Below are positions 12,505-24,148 of a stretch of 64,000 nucleotides of DNA, piece by piece. The stretch is taken from NCBI RefSeq assembly GCF_003672135.1, contig NC_039507.1, positions 12,764,278 through 12,828,277 on the forward strand. The letters run 5' to 3'. The notes beneath the pieces are model-generated. The model searched no databases, was not told the origin of the DNA, and was given only the letters and a program-made list of their open reading frames with translations. Each line of letters begins with the position of its first letter. Positions within the stretch are counted from its first letter, which is position 1. The DNA comes from Ooceraea biroi (lineage: Eukaryota > Arthropoda > Insecta > Hymenoptera > Formicidae). The position numbers and the translations under genes are program-made.

Positions 12505-14788
12505 GGCGTAAAACAGCATCGCTCGGTCATTACGCAAAGTATCTCCGTATTGTATGTAACGTCGTAAACGTCCGCATTTTATCCGGCAGTTCCTAACGTA
12601 CGCGGACAGTTTTATGGGAGTTCGGATGGAGTTCGCGTTTTGGAAGTATTAAAATCGCTGCATGAACGTGCACATTAGGCGCGTTGCGCGCACACGTGGC
12701 ACTATACATGCACGCGACCGTGCGAGAATACAGCGTGTACAATATATCAAAGACGGTGGTGGATGCAGAACTCAGTAGAGCAACCACGTGGTAATGTATC
12801 AAGGTCAGTAATTTATGGGCATGACGGTTAAACCCGTGGCCGCACACCGCCCCCTTTGCGAGAGCAGATCTGAAAGTCAGATCTAGGAATTCCCTCCCTT
12901 CCTCCCCGCTTTCACTCTCTCTCGCTCGCTCGCACATGCAAGCTCCCTCCTCCAAGAAGCTCCCGACATTACAAAAGGATCGTCAAATAGCATGGTGAGT
13001 TACGGCGTCTCGCGGCCTCCTCGCGAGACATTTAGCCATTTTTACTGGAGGAGAAGCGGAATAGGAGGGTGCCGACTAATTTGTCATCACGAGTGCGGGT
13101 GCATCGCGGATGCGAGGCTGCAACGTGACTTTTCAATTATTCATGACGGTATCGAGGCGCGCGAGGAGTTCACCTAATACAGCGCATATTTTCGCTCGAC
13201 GCTGCAGTTATCCCGTCGATCGTTATTTACCTCGGATATACGCGACGATGCTATCCACCCTATGGAGTTGGAGTTTGTGTGGCAATAAACTCGAGTGCCG
13301 CGCATAAAACGGCATCGAGACATTGTTAAGCATTGGCAGGCATTCTCGCAGGAAAAATCGCCGGTTCTCTAATTGTGAGTCATAAAAAATGCAGTTAAAT
13401 TGAAGCCCCGTTGAGTATTTACGAATGCAGTGCTCACGACGGTAATTGGACTCATTAATAACCGACGTGTTCTAAAACGGTGCTAACTTTTATCGGGGAA
13501 ATCTTAAACACTAATACATAGAACCACAGCATTTTATCATGTCAAGTGATTTCCTTCTCTAAATAACGTTTATACATTCTGGATTAATATTAGATATGGT
13601 TATCAAAATGGATGCACGTGAAAAGAAAGAAACTATGAAAATACAAAAAATATAAAATATAAAAGAAAATACTGAAAATGAAAGTATGACAAATTTTCCA
13701 GAGTTTTGTTCGACGTATCGCACTTAGCGTGACCTATTTTTCCATTATTCTTGGACTAGATATTAATAATTTAAATCACTAGGTGTGTAACTTGCAATGC
13801 CGAGCTAATTTCAGAAATCTGCGCGACAGTCTGCAAGCAATATTTAATTCACGAAATAGAATTTGACCGAGACGGTACGCTTTCGAAAATGTCATTTCCA
13901 CTCGCAGCTTCTTAAACCGATCGAAAATTATGTTTTGCACTAATAACAGGAAGTGGCGTCACTTTAAGCTTGATAATAAAATTCAACTTGTAAATTGTAT
14001 TTATTTTATCGGCAATTATTTAAATGGAACAGTAAATAGTTATGATTTTATTTCGTTAGCTTTAGATATATCTGCCAGCATAAATTGCAGAATCGAAACG
14101 AGATCATCGGAATTTATTCTTGCTGCACCTAAATTATAAATTACTTTCCTTACTCAGAGAAATCCGAATTTATTATAGAATTCATTTTTCTCTCCGTAAC
14201 GTATCTATGATTGAGCTAAAACGAGTTATCATTCAGTTCACTTCGATCATCATTAACGTAAGGTCGTGAAAATAATTGCAAACGCGTAATGACTAATGAC
14301 GAAAATGAGATCCGTGCACATCCACATATCGCAGTTTTATCTCGCCTTGTCTGAGCAAATTGCGGTCTGAAGCAGTCGCCTGGCAGAGCCTCCTCGGGGA
14401 CTAAACAGCCCTGCAATGGAGGGCTATACATGGTACGTGCATGTACTTGCCATCGCTAAATCTCACGAATGCATTCCATAATCCCGGCTTCCCCCATGGT
14501 GACGTTACCTCATAAAATTCCGCGGCCGAACAGGCGACGACAGCGAGCGCGCGAACGTGACAGGCGGCCGGAAATCAGGATAATATGAGCCGTTCATAGG
14601 CCAGAGTGATTAACTTCACTTTTTGAATTTTTTAAGTTTAGAAATTTTGCCAAAGCAAAACTTGATTAATGCTTAACATTTTACATTTAAAATAAATTTC
14701 CTTAATAATTAGGCTTAACATTATCCTACAATGTTTATTTTAATTTAAATTTTAAAAGAAATTTTTAAAAAGAATGTATATTATTTTA
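12505..14788. other. Left part of the inverted-repeat spacer, no gene
   Basis: This 2.28-kb stretch is not the mirror image of the equally long stretch 15322-17628 as far as I can see by eye. It is CpG-rich to about 13.3 kb and AT-rich after that. No coding region is recognised. Confidence 0.5.
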
Positions 14789-15321
14789 TCCCTAAAAAAC
14801 CTTTTTAAAAAACGAAAAAATATATACGCCAAGTACATAAAAACTCCCAACTGTCAAAACTCAAAACTAAATATGAAATCAATAATTAATTAGCCAAGTA
14901 TCTAGAAGCAGTTTGAGTATTTTACCCAAACGTTTTCCATGCATACTCTTATCGCATGACGACATTGAAGTACTTGGCGTGCCCGAATCGCAGTGGTCAT
15001 GTATTCTTGTTTTGTACAATATCTTGATTTGTATTGTATCTTGTATCTTCATGATTTTCAATAATGACTCGCAAATGATTTTGTGTCTCTTATAGGTAGG
15101 ACAGGACGTTTTAATGTGATTCGGGCACGCCAAATACTTCAATGTCGTCATGCGATAAGAGAGTATGCATGGAAAACGTTTGGGTAAAATACTCAAACTG
15201 CTTCTAGATACTTGGCTAATTAATTATTGATTTCATATTTAGTTTTGAGTTTTGACAAGTTGGGAGTTTTTATGTACTTGGCGTATATATTTTTTCTTTT
15301 TTTAAAAAGGTTTTTTAGGGA
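14789..15321. repeat. Foldback (hairpin) element, arms about 200 bp
   Basis: The arm at 14789-14989 pairs with the reverse complement of 15118-15321 with only a few mismatches and indels, leaving a 128-bp loop (14990-15117). Both arms carry GTACTTGGCGT-type sequence, a block that also recurs in the tandem repeat at 16542-16785. There is no coding capacity. This is either a foldback MITE or a locally formed inverted duplication; I see no clear target duplication. It lies within about 12 bp of the symmetry centre of the giant inverted repeat. Confidence 0.9.
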
Positions 15322-15730
15322 TCTCACTCTTTTTTGTAAATTTTTAAAATTTGATTATATTTTAGTTTTACATTCTTTTGAACATATAATTAGTATTACA
15401 TAATTTCTTTTTATATGTTTTATTATCAATTATTTTGCATGCTAACACGTACATCGTTCCGATGCAATTTGTAATAAATTGTATTAAGAATAATCTTTTG
15501 ATTTTTATATAATGTAAATTATTTTTATATATTTTATACTTTTTTCTGTTAACAAAATTTCTCTATGTGATTTACAATATTTTTTATTATAACTTTAACA
15601 ATATAGCTTTACTTTCACATAAATCATTTTTATGAGTTTTATAATTTTATGCAATGAATGTGGTAGCGCTCGACGTTATGCAATGAAATTTGTGGTATTG
15701 GTGCAGTTAATCCCTTTCTCACTAACTAAT
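15322..15730. other. AT-rich spacer DNA with a diverged repeat copy
   Basis: Strongly AT-rich, with no gene. Around 15664-15690 it carries TGGTAGCGCTCGACG followed by ATGCAATGAAAT, a diverged partial copy of the 122-bp unit duplicated at 16542-16785. Confidence 0.5.
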
Positions 15731-15894
15731 ATGACGTTGCACCACGTCGATGACGGCGACAACAACGACGACGACGACGACGACGACGATGATGTTGCAC
15801 CACATCGATGACGGCGACAACGACGACGACGTTGCATCACATCAACGTCATCGTCGTCGTCATCGTCGTCGTCGTCGTCATCGACGTGGTGCAA

Positions 15895-15925
<31 letters not shown>

Positions 15926-16045
15926 GTTGACGTGGTGCAACGTCATCGTCATCGTTGTAGTCGTCGATGTGGTGCAACGTCGTCGTCGTTGTTGTCGTCG
16001 TCGTCGACGTGGTGCAACGTCATCGTCGTCGTTGTCGATGATGTT
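15731..16045. repeat. GAC/GTC trinucleotide and GTTGCACCAC minisatellite block with polarity switch
   Basis: The block mixes (GAC)n or (GTC)n runs with a recurring ten-base unit. GTTGCACCAC (or a variant) appears in forward orientation near 15736, 15793 and 15831. Its complement GTGGTGCAAC appears near 15886, 15932, 15969 and 16009. The orientation switches near 15841, so the array is itself a rough palindrome. Open frames crossing it give poly-Asp, poly-Ser or poly-Arg and are not evidence of translation. Confidence 0.9.
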
Positions 16046-16541
16046 GCTTGCAATTACTTGCAATTTATATCTTTATCGTGAAATAAAACATTTCCTATGT
16101 ATCACATTTGTTAATAATTTTTAATAAGTTTTTAAATAATTTTTTAATAATTTTTTTATAGTATTGCGATTTATATCTTTATCGTAAAATAAAACATTTC
16201 CCATATATTATTAAAATCATTTTTAATTCATAATAAATTAAATCATGCATGTGCGAACAGCAGCTTGAGGGACAAAATCGCTTTGGATGTGTATGTGCGA
16301 ACATACGTACGTGAGTCTGAACCAGAATACGGAAAACGGAACGTCACGATTCTAACGTACGATTATAATATCTCAGGATTGACTGCACCAATCTTATTCG
16401 AACTGGTCGCGATCGAAAGCTCGCATTCACATTTTATTATACAAGTGCCGTTAGATTTTTGATTACGGCTTTAATTCCTGAGATATTTTAATCATAAGTT
16501 GATATGACCTGCCAAATGGCATAAATTCCAGATAAGCTACT

Positions 16542-16785
16542 TGGTAGCGCGCGACGTTTATGCAATGAAATTGGTAACACTCGATATTATACAGTGATTC
16601 TCATTGTTCGGAACCTTATTTTTGATTATGTACTTGGCGTCGCGACGCTACCGCGTCGCTTGATGGTAGCGCGCGACGTTTATGCAATAAAAGTGGTAAC
16701 ACTCGATATTATACAGTGACTCTCATTGTTCGGAACCTTATTTTTGATTATGTACTTGGCGTCGCGACGCTACCGCGTCGCTTGA
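16542..16785 (+). repeat. 122-bp tandem duplication
   Basis: Two head-to-tail copies, 16542-16663 and 16664-16785, nearly identical, each starting TGGTAGCGCGCGACGTTTAT and ending with CGCGTCGCTTGA. Each copy contains GTACTTGGCGTCGCGACG, related to the arm sequence of the hairpin at 14789-15321. A third, diverged partial copy lies near 15664. Confidence 0.9.
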
Positions 16786-17628
16786 TCAATTTCTCTACTT
16801 TTTGTTTTGTGGAATTAATCGATTTGGCAAATGAGCGGCTCATATAAAGATGAAGGCATTTGAGACGATATTCATTTTACTGAATATGACGAGTGTGTCG
16901 TCGAGTGTGTGTAATGAAAGGGAACGTGTATCTGGGGGACCTATGGTAATCTTTGCCTATGGTAATTCGTGTCATCTCACCGACATGACTAATTTGCGTG
17001 GAAACTTTTTCGCGACTCTACGTATCAGCACGTGATTTTCGAGAATTAAGCGAACAAACAAATTGTTTGTTTTCCGGATTTGTCAAGAGCGAAATTATTA
17101 GATTACGCTTTGCACACAGTGCGCAGAATAAATTGCGCGATAAATAAGTCTGATGCACGAATTTTCACTTAGTTTCGTTACCTTATCATTATTTTTCTTG
17201 TTAATTAAAATTATGAGATAAAGATGAAAAACATAAAAGAGCTATGTGTTTTAATATTATCCAAATAACGGTGTTTTACTTATGAAGGCTCATATGCAAT
17301 AAATGTACTTTTATGTGATATTTAGATATGATAAATACGAAAGCAATTAGCACCGCAAGTGTGTGCGAAAATGTGGCACAGGCAAGCACGTTTACTCTAC
17401 CGATAAAATTTACCTCATGCATAATTTTAATTTTCCGTTTCATTATAAAATCCAAAACAGCAATTTCACTTCCATACAACTAAATTATCCTTCGTTACTA
17501 TGCTTAAATGTAGATATACACGCACGCATTATAAATCATTATTCTCAAGCTCATCACACGATGTATAGCAGCAAGTAATAAAAACAATTATACAGGTGAT
17601 ACTGAGCATGGACCTCGATGCGCGTGGC
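16786..17628. other. Right end of the spacer, no gene
   Basis: AT-rich non-coding DNA. Frames of 60-75 codons show no recognisable domain. Confidence 0.45.
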
Positions 17629-18660
17629 GCAAGAAAAATAGTCTTGTGGGAGAGAAAATCTCGCTTCCGTAACGTAATCCAATATAACGGACTGGGGACC
17701 TCGACGATCGACGCTTCTCGATCGGAGTGTACCTACAATGATAAAACTAAGGGTGCATCGTTATTCGTAAGAAATCTCAACAACCGAAAGGGATCGTGGC
17801 CACAGCAGCCTGGTCTATCTTAAACTCGTAAGTGACGGAGTTCCGTAGGTACACGAGGACGCAGCAGTGAGTTAGGTTCGCTCTTTGAAATGCCGTCCAC
17901 GAACTTGGTCTGGCCGCGAGAGCACGTCGCAAAATCAGATCCCGCTGGAAGGAGTGCGAGGCTCGTCGCGTCCGCCGTCCACCGATTTTCCAAGCAGACA
18001 TTTTCGCAGACGCGAGCGAAAACTTTCGGTCTGTTGTAAACGAGTCACCGGAAGTTAGTTCGACGGCGTAGACGCCACGGCACGGGAGCTCGTTTATCCC
18101 GTCATAAAAGAATTGCACCATCGTAGGGAAACATTCGACCATTACAGTTTTGCACCGCTTCGTAAAAATTCAAGCGGGAGCTTCCCCTCCCCCCCGTGCT
18201 CTGTGATTGATGCTGCGGGGAGCATTTCGATGCGTTCTGGTTCTGCTCGTTAATTATACTTAATTATCCTCCTCTGAAGATCACATCTCACGAAATAAAG
18301 TTTCGTTACGTGGCGAGACAGAGCGATCGGCAAGAAACGTATTGATCCATAAACTATAAAGTCCCAATCTTCCGAAGTCTCTGATGTTTCTGACAAATTT
18401 TACATGAAACTTTGTATGTACAAAAGTTTGTAAAAGTTGATAAAGCTTCAGCTACATGCGCGTCTTTAACCGGTACTTTTCTATGCAATTACTACGTTTG
18501 TAAAACGAGAAAAGAATGAATGTCTTTTGAGTCCGTCGTTCTCGAGAAGAGCTTCGAAGCGAATTCATAACGATCCAAATCATTTGTGAATACAATAGTC
18601 TTACTGTAAGCTCCGAAGGCAAGAAAAAAAAAGAATTATATTAGCTAGTGCTACTTAAGC

Positions 18661-19495
18661 CCGTTTTAGACTGTAAAATATATTCCATTCGATTTGACGC
18701 AATTTCTTGTGTAATTGTTTGCTGCAAGAAATGCTTGCCATTAAATTATATTGTGTTTTACACTGTTCATTTTATTTGACGCAAGATTTGCGCAATATGC
18801 ACTTGTATACGCAATATGTACAAACTGAAAACATGGGAGGAACGTATCAGTTATATAGGAATAGCGTGCTTATTAATAGGAACATAGACTACCGTCAAAA
18901 AGTTTAGGACTAAAGAAATTAATAGATTTAATTATATAATTTCATCCCCAAAAGATAATGTCAATTACTTATTATTACTATTTCGTGTTTCTTTTTCCAA
19001 TAAAATTTAATTTCATTATAATTTGAAGCAATTTTATTTTGTATTTCTATCTTAATCTCTATTTGTTACTTTGGTCTTAAACTTTTTGACGGTAGTGTAT
19101 ATCTTACTATTATATAAAGAGAAGTCACATTTTCCTTTGTTACTTAGGATCTTTAAAACTACTGAACCAATCGACTTGAAATTTTAGTATGAGTATCTTG
19201 AGGGTCCCTGGAATGTCATAGACTATATCATTTTCTATAAACTTATTTTCTATAAACTTATTTTATAGAGCGAGCGAAACCGCGATGGGGGATGCTAGTG
19301 TATAATAAAACGAATAATACAGAGGCGAATAGCGAGGCGATTATCATACAACTCATGATCAGGAGCACGTTTTAAATATCTTGCGCAATTTAAACACATG
19401 CAATTTGTTTGCAATTTGTGTATGATATTCTGCAATATTTCTTGCTTTAAAAATTGTGTCAAATCTTGCGCACTATATTTCATATTCTAAAACGG
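18661..19495. mobile_element. CCGTTTTAG-family TIR element with nested insertions, right-arm copy
   Basis: Mirror copy of 10646-11473, starting CCGTTTTAGACTGTAAAA and ending ATTCTAAAACGG. Relative to the left-arm copy it keeps about ten more bases near 19120-19135, one of the few arm differences. Confidence 0.8.
18887..19097. mobile_element. Tc1/mariner-type MITE, right-arm copy
   Basis: Mirror copy of 11037-11247. The ends read GACTACCGTCAAAAAG and, on the opposite strand, CACTACCGTCAAAAAG, with TA outside both. It was copied with the arm and is not an independent insertion. Confidence 0.88.
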
Positions 19496-20593
19496 TCTTT
19501 ACGCGCGGCGTGCTTTTTGCTCTCTCGCCAAACGAGAAACGAAGAACGACTCTCGTCACGGACATCGTTTAACCGCCATTAATGGCAACCATGTCGTATG
19601 TCCCAACCGCAGCAAAGTGGTAAATGTCGTTTCTCAACCACGCCGTACGTAGGCACGACGGAAACGTTCAACGATCCCACACGCCCGTAATTTATTTAAT
19701 CCGCTCCACGGCCCAAGTGGATAACGACGATTCGTCGATACGATTCGTTCTCTCTCGCTATCTTACACTCGGAACGGCGGCGGGCTGCGTCACGTGCTGC
19801 AACAAGCGGCGCTCGTGTATCGGGGAGGGAGGAGGTGGGTGGACGTGTCGTCGTTACGTCGCGACGCTAATTAATAGAAAGCAGCTGATGTCGAAACGCG
19901 CGAGATCGTCTGCGGGAGATCGTCGCGCGACAGGAAATGCATATTTCATCGCCAGAAATGCAAATCTCGCGGCTCCCGGCTCCGCTCTTGACGCCGTCGC
20001 ACGTTGTTCCGCGACGTAAGAAAGAAAGGGCGGAAATGGAATAGAACGCCGGATAGAGGAAGGGGCGAGGTAATGCGAGGGTGGGTAAAGGCGAGCAAAG
20101 AAAGACGACCGCCAGCAGACGGCGGGAATTACCGGGACTGTCGGAGGGGGAGCCGAGGGGGAAACGGTTAACGTTCGGATAGACGGCAATTATGCGGGGG
20201 GGGGGGGGGGGCAGGTGGGCTCGAGACTATACGCAACATCCGGGGATCGTGCGGCCGGTACTTAAGTCGTCCAAAATCTCGCCCCGGATGGGCCCCCTTC
20301 ATACATATCCACGAGCGAGTGGAGAACGACGCGTGCACGCCGGAGATAGAGCGCGTACGTTATCGAGGCTGAGATTTCAGTCGTCCAACCGAATCTCGAC
20401 GGCCTCTTGCCGCGCCCTGCCGTCCTGCGTAACGCATTATGCATGATCCCTCTCGTGGTTACGCGTCGAGATTGCTACAATGGCGTCTAAACGGACGCAA
20501 ACACCTTTGATCTTAACAATAAGATCGAGCACGCCTCGGGATACCGCGATCAGTCGAATTGGCTCAAAGCATGAGTTTGTGGCCTTCTTACAT
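19496..20593. other. GC-rich DNA inside right arm, no gene
   Basis: Mirror image of 9554-10645. It contains a run of 16 G at 20196-20211, where the left arm has 11 C. The frames here are the same chance frames as in the left arm. Confidence 0.5.
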
Positions 20594-21828
20594 CCGGTTT
20601 AGATTATGCAATATATTGCGCACAATTTGACGCAATTTTCAAAGCAAGAAATATTGCAGAATATCATACACAAATTGCAAATAAATTGCATGTGTTTCGT
20701 AAATTGTGCAAGATATTGAAAATGTGCTCTATTCCTAAGCAAGTTTTTGTCTGCTAGCATGCGCCATGGATTGTATGTTTCAAGATCTGTTCTTTTTAGC
20801 TGAACTGTCTGCACTAATACAAGAAGTATATACATCTGTTCGTTTTAGCTGACTGCACTAATGCAGAAAGAACCTCAAAAAAGGACAAACTTTTGTCACT
20901 TATTGTGTGTTTATGATTAGTGCAAAATTATGATAATCGTTTCGCTACTCGCCTCTGTATTATTGTGCCTTTGTCTCTGTATTTATTTTTATATATGTTC
21001 CTATTAATAAGTATGCTATTCCTATCTAACTGATACGTTCCTCCATGTTTTCAGTTTGTACAAATTGCGTATACAAGTGCATATTGCGTTAAATAAAATG
21101 TACAGTATAATACAATTCAATGGCAAGCAATTCTTGCAGCAAAAAATTACTCAAGAAATTGTATCAAATCTATTCTGGTAGAAATTTCGTGCAGGTTTTA
21201 AGCAATTATTGAACAGTTATGTTATCTTCTGTCCAATAACTGACGAGTAAAATTGTTGGGATCTCGATCAAGATGTAACGCTTTTCCTGCAGTTACTGGG
21301 CACAAAAGCTGCACAAAATCTAAACTCATTTACTGAACAAAAACTGAACAATAAGTGGATAAAGAAACTATTCAACCGATTAATACAAGTTTGTTGCTCA
21401 TAAAATGGGCAGTTTTGGCCTAGTAAAATTCATATTTTGTGCATATTTACTTATTTGTACAATTTTAAGATTAATAAAAATTACAGTACAGGAAATCTTT
21501 GAAGCGCAATATATATTGCGCTGAAATTAGCACATATAATATTAGCATATATCAAAGATACAACACAATTCTATTATTAATATACAGTTTATTATTTGTA
21601 GTTTGTTTACTTTTTTACTCTAACCTTAGTTGTCAGTTCTGTCATAATATGGGCAGTTGCCTAGGCAAACTGTACATATTTTTACCAGGAACACTACTTC
21701 AGCTACTGAACAAAACTCAATCAAGTTCTTGTCTATTTCCTACACAGTATTGATACAACTAATGAGAATGCAGTAATACTACACAGTAACTGATTGGGTG
21801 TCTAGAAAAACTGCACAGTCTAAAACGG
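20594..21828. mobile_element. CCGTTTTAG-family TIR element, full-length copy (1.2 kb)
   Basis: Begins CCGGTTTAGATTATGCAATA and ends CACAGTCTAAAACGG, giving inverted termini. It is the longest of the copies seen and shares interior blocks with the element at 2988-3553. No open frame in it resembles a transposase, so it is a non-autonomous element of unknown superfamily. I found no convincing target duplication. Confidence 0.75.
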
Positions 21829-22371
21829 ACAATAGATTTGTCTATGTCAAAAATATATAGGAATTAATAGGGAATATTTTTTTATAATTACGGTAATTAT
21901 TTAGGGAATTTACTTTATTTAGCGAAAATACTTTAGGGAATATCTCGCTGATGACCTTAACGTTGACGTATATTAAAAAAGTCATCCTCTTGAGTGACTT
22001 CCAGAAGGTTTTAGCCGGCGATCATTGTTTATTAAAAAGTTATTAACAAAAGAAGTTATATGAATAAGTAAATTGATACTAAGTGTAATAAGTGATTAAA
22101 AGTTGGGTTGGGTTAGGATTTCTTGGGAAAAGGATGCGGGGAAGAGGCTTTGTCCCTCCCATCTATTTACATTAAAATTTTTTTAATTGTCTATATTAAA
22201 GTCACAGTTCTCAGTAAAATTTTCACGTCCCAGACAAAAAATTTACTTTATTTATATGTATTTTTATTTACCGAACGATGTTCAATACAATTCAGCCGTA
22301 ATGGAAAAGAAAGCTTGGATAACAAAATATTAGAAATATTAGACTGGATGTTTTAAAGTTTAAAAAAAAAC

Positions 22372-23320
22372 TCAATGAAATAACTTATACGTAGTGATAC
22401 TGTGTTTTTCGACTATGTCGTGGAATATTATCGCATACGATATGCGCTCAATATGTTGAGTATAGATACCTGTGTCTGGATCTACAAAATTATATCTATG
22501 ATTTACTTGTTTATACTGAGCTACTATGATGAAATGTGGATAACCATTTTGCCATTCCATTTGCAAGCCATTCTATGCTTTCCAACAATCTGACATTATA
22601 GTTGAACCAGGTTTTATTCATTGCTTTATAATATCAAGTAGCGTACATGCTGACGGATCTTGGACAGGTACGTTAAATATACGACCTGAATGTCTGTCAT
22701 ACAGGTCAACCGCCAAAACTCCACTGACCGATAATTTAGACGTTCTTTATTATATTTGCGTTTTCCAATTTTATATTTTTAATCTTGACAATAATACCTT
22801 CTCCACTAATTAGTTCACTTACATGTCAATCTATAATGTATATAACTAAAAGATTAATTCATTAAAGCAGCAGCACTTTACATATATTACTAATAAAGTA
22901 ATTATGATGTAAATAGCATATAGCTCGCGACAGAAATAAAACCAATCTATAACCGTATACGTGAGCTGACCTATGCTCGAGAAAATGCTGTCGAGGTGGA
23001 CGGATCATAAGAAAATAAGCAATCAAACGGCAAGCAGTGGCTATTGATTGATAGTCGGTTATGTGCACACCATGTCCCAGTCAAACCATTTACTTTAAAA
23101 TTACATTACTGCTTGCGCCTCTTCTTATTATGAATTATCTTATACATCATGTCAGTGATATTTCAATTTAGTTAAATCTCGCATAAGTTTTACTATCGAT
23201 TCACATTTTGGACTTATTTTAGTGTGCAAAGACACCTTTCGCAATCAAAAATTCCACAAGAGCATTTTCATTATCATTGTAAATAGCTAAGGACTCGTAC
23301 AGGTGCATGATCTATCACTG
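22372..23320 (-). pseudogene. Merlin / ISXO2-like transposase pseudogene
   Basis: Read on the minus strand across several frames. Near the high-coordinate end is an N-terminal stretch LAIYNDNENALVEFLIAKGV. The frame 23068-22862 then includes RPPRQHFLEHR and REICYLHHNYF-like sequence (ICYLHHNYF seen). At about 22735-22570 another frame reads VDLYDRHSGRIFNVPVQDPS and IMSDCWKA. At 22566-22372 it reads VNHRYNFVDPDTG and IYTQHIERI. These match the order of motifs in ISXO2-like (Merlin) DDE transposases: a SDCW aspartate and the glutamate of the HTQ-IE motif are present, while the first aspartate (usually in an EIDES-like motif) is not recognisable. At least two stop codons interrupt the catalytic part, and frames change. 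It is inactive. Confidence 0.85.
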
Positions 23321-23939
23321 AAGGAAATTACATTACTATTGAACAGAATGGCGAATATTTAGATTGTTAATCTAAACAAATTTCATGAGAAAGTGTACAA
23401 TAAGATAAAGATTTACGTTGATGTGCTTGTCAGAGTATATTTGAAATGTACTAATACATTATAGATTTTATTCGGGACTTGACGAGGAAACTAATTGTTT
23501 CCGGGATAAACACTTGAGACGGTGCTTATGGCTTCCAACGTGAAACAAACAAGTTGGCGTGCTTTCGCGCAATTGATAATTTTCGAAAAGTACTGTTTGC
23601 TTTGTGATCGGTATAAATAGGTAAGCAACAAAAACAAAGAGGACAGATGGAGGACATATAGACGGACATAAACGAAATAGACAGAGAGGAAAGTATAGAG
23701 AGATAGATCAAGAAACCGAGAGACAAAGTGCAAGAGCAGCGAGTGAGTGAATATTGTTCACGTTCTCCGATGCGTGTATTAATTTAATTGAATTACATCT
23801 GTTGTACGTTACAAAGTGACTAGTTATTCTTGTCGGTTTCGGCATATCTCTCATCTAGTAGTAAGTAGACCATCCTGTATGAAGGATGTATGAAGGATAA
23901 AGACTTTTTCACGCTCTTCAACACCTACAACATTAAGAA
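23321..23939. other. Unassigned segment inside the Merlin element, with TATA-like motif
   Basis: Between the transposase start and the right inverted repeat. It contains GTATAAATAG at 23611-23620, followed by a purine-rich transcribed-looking stretch (GAGACAAAGTGCAAGAGC). This could be the promoter region of the minus-strand gene's neighbour or part of an inserted LTR; neither is proven. Confidence 0.3.
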
Positions 23940-24148
23940 ACTAATAGAACATTTATTCTCTCTGTCACATAAAATTGTGAAATATGATATAAACAATTTA
24001 AAAAATTTTAAAAGTTGAAAAATAAATACGTGGACTTTGTCCCTCTCCAGCATCCCTTCCTTAAGAAATACTAACTTAACCCAATCTTTAATTCCACTTA
24101 GCATCTATTCACTTATTCATACAACTTCTATTGTTAATAACTTTTTAA

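Larger units (their letters stand above)
17629..21694 (-). repeat. Right arm of giant inverted repeat (about 4.07 kb)
   Basis: Reverse complement of 8455-12504. The outer boundary at 21694 falls inside a TIR element that continues uninterrupted to its terminus at 21828. This arm therefore holds the complete version, and the left arm is the truncated one. The inner boundary is at 17629, where GCAAGAAAAATAG begins the shared sequence. Confidence 0.95.

Noticed and set aside
15676..16124. Open frames rich in poly-Asp, poly-Ser, poly-Thr and poly-Arg
   Set aside because: They arise from GAC/GTC triplet repeats read in different frames and strands; there is no domain or gene structure around them.
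8455..21694. Interpretation of the 4-kb arms as terminal inverted repeats of a Maverick/Polinton-like giant transposon
   Set aside because: The spacer encodes no polymerase, integrase or capsid-like protein, the arms contain unrelated nested elements and ordinary DNA, and no target duplication is visible.
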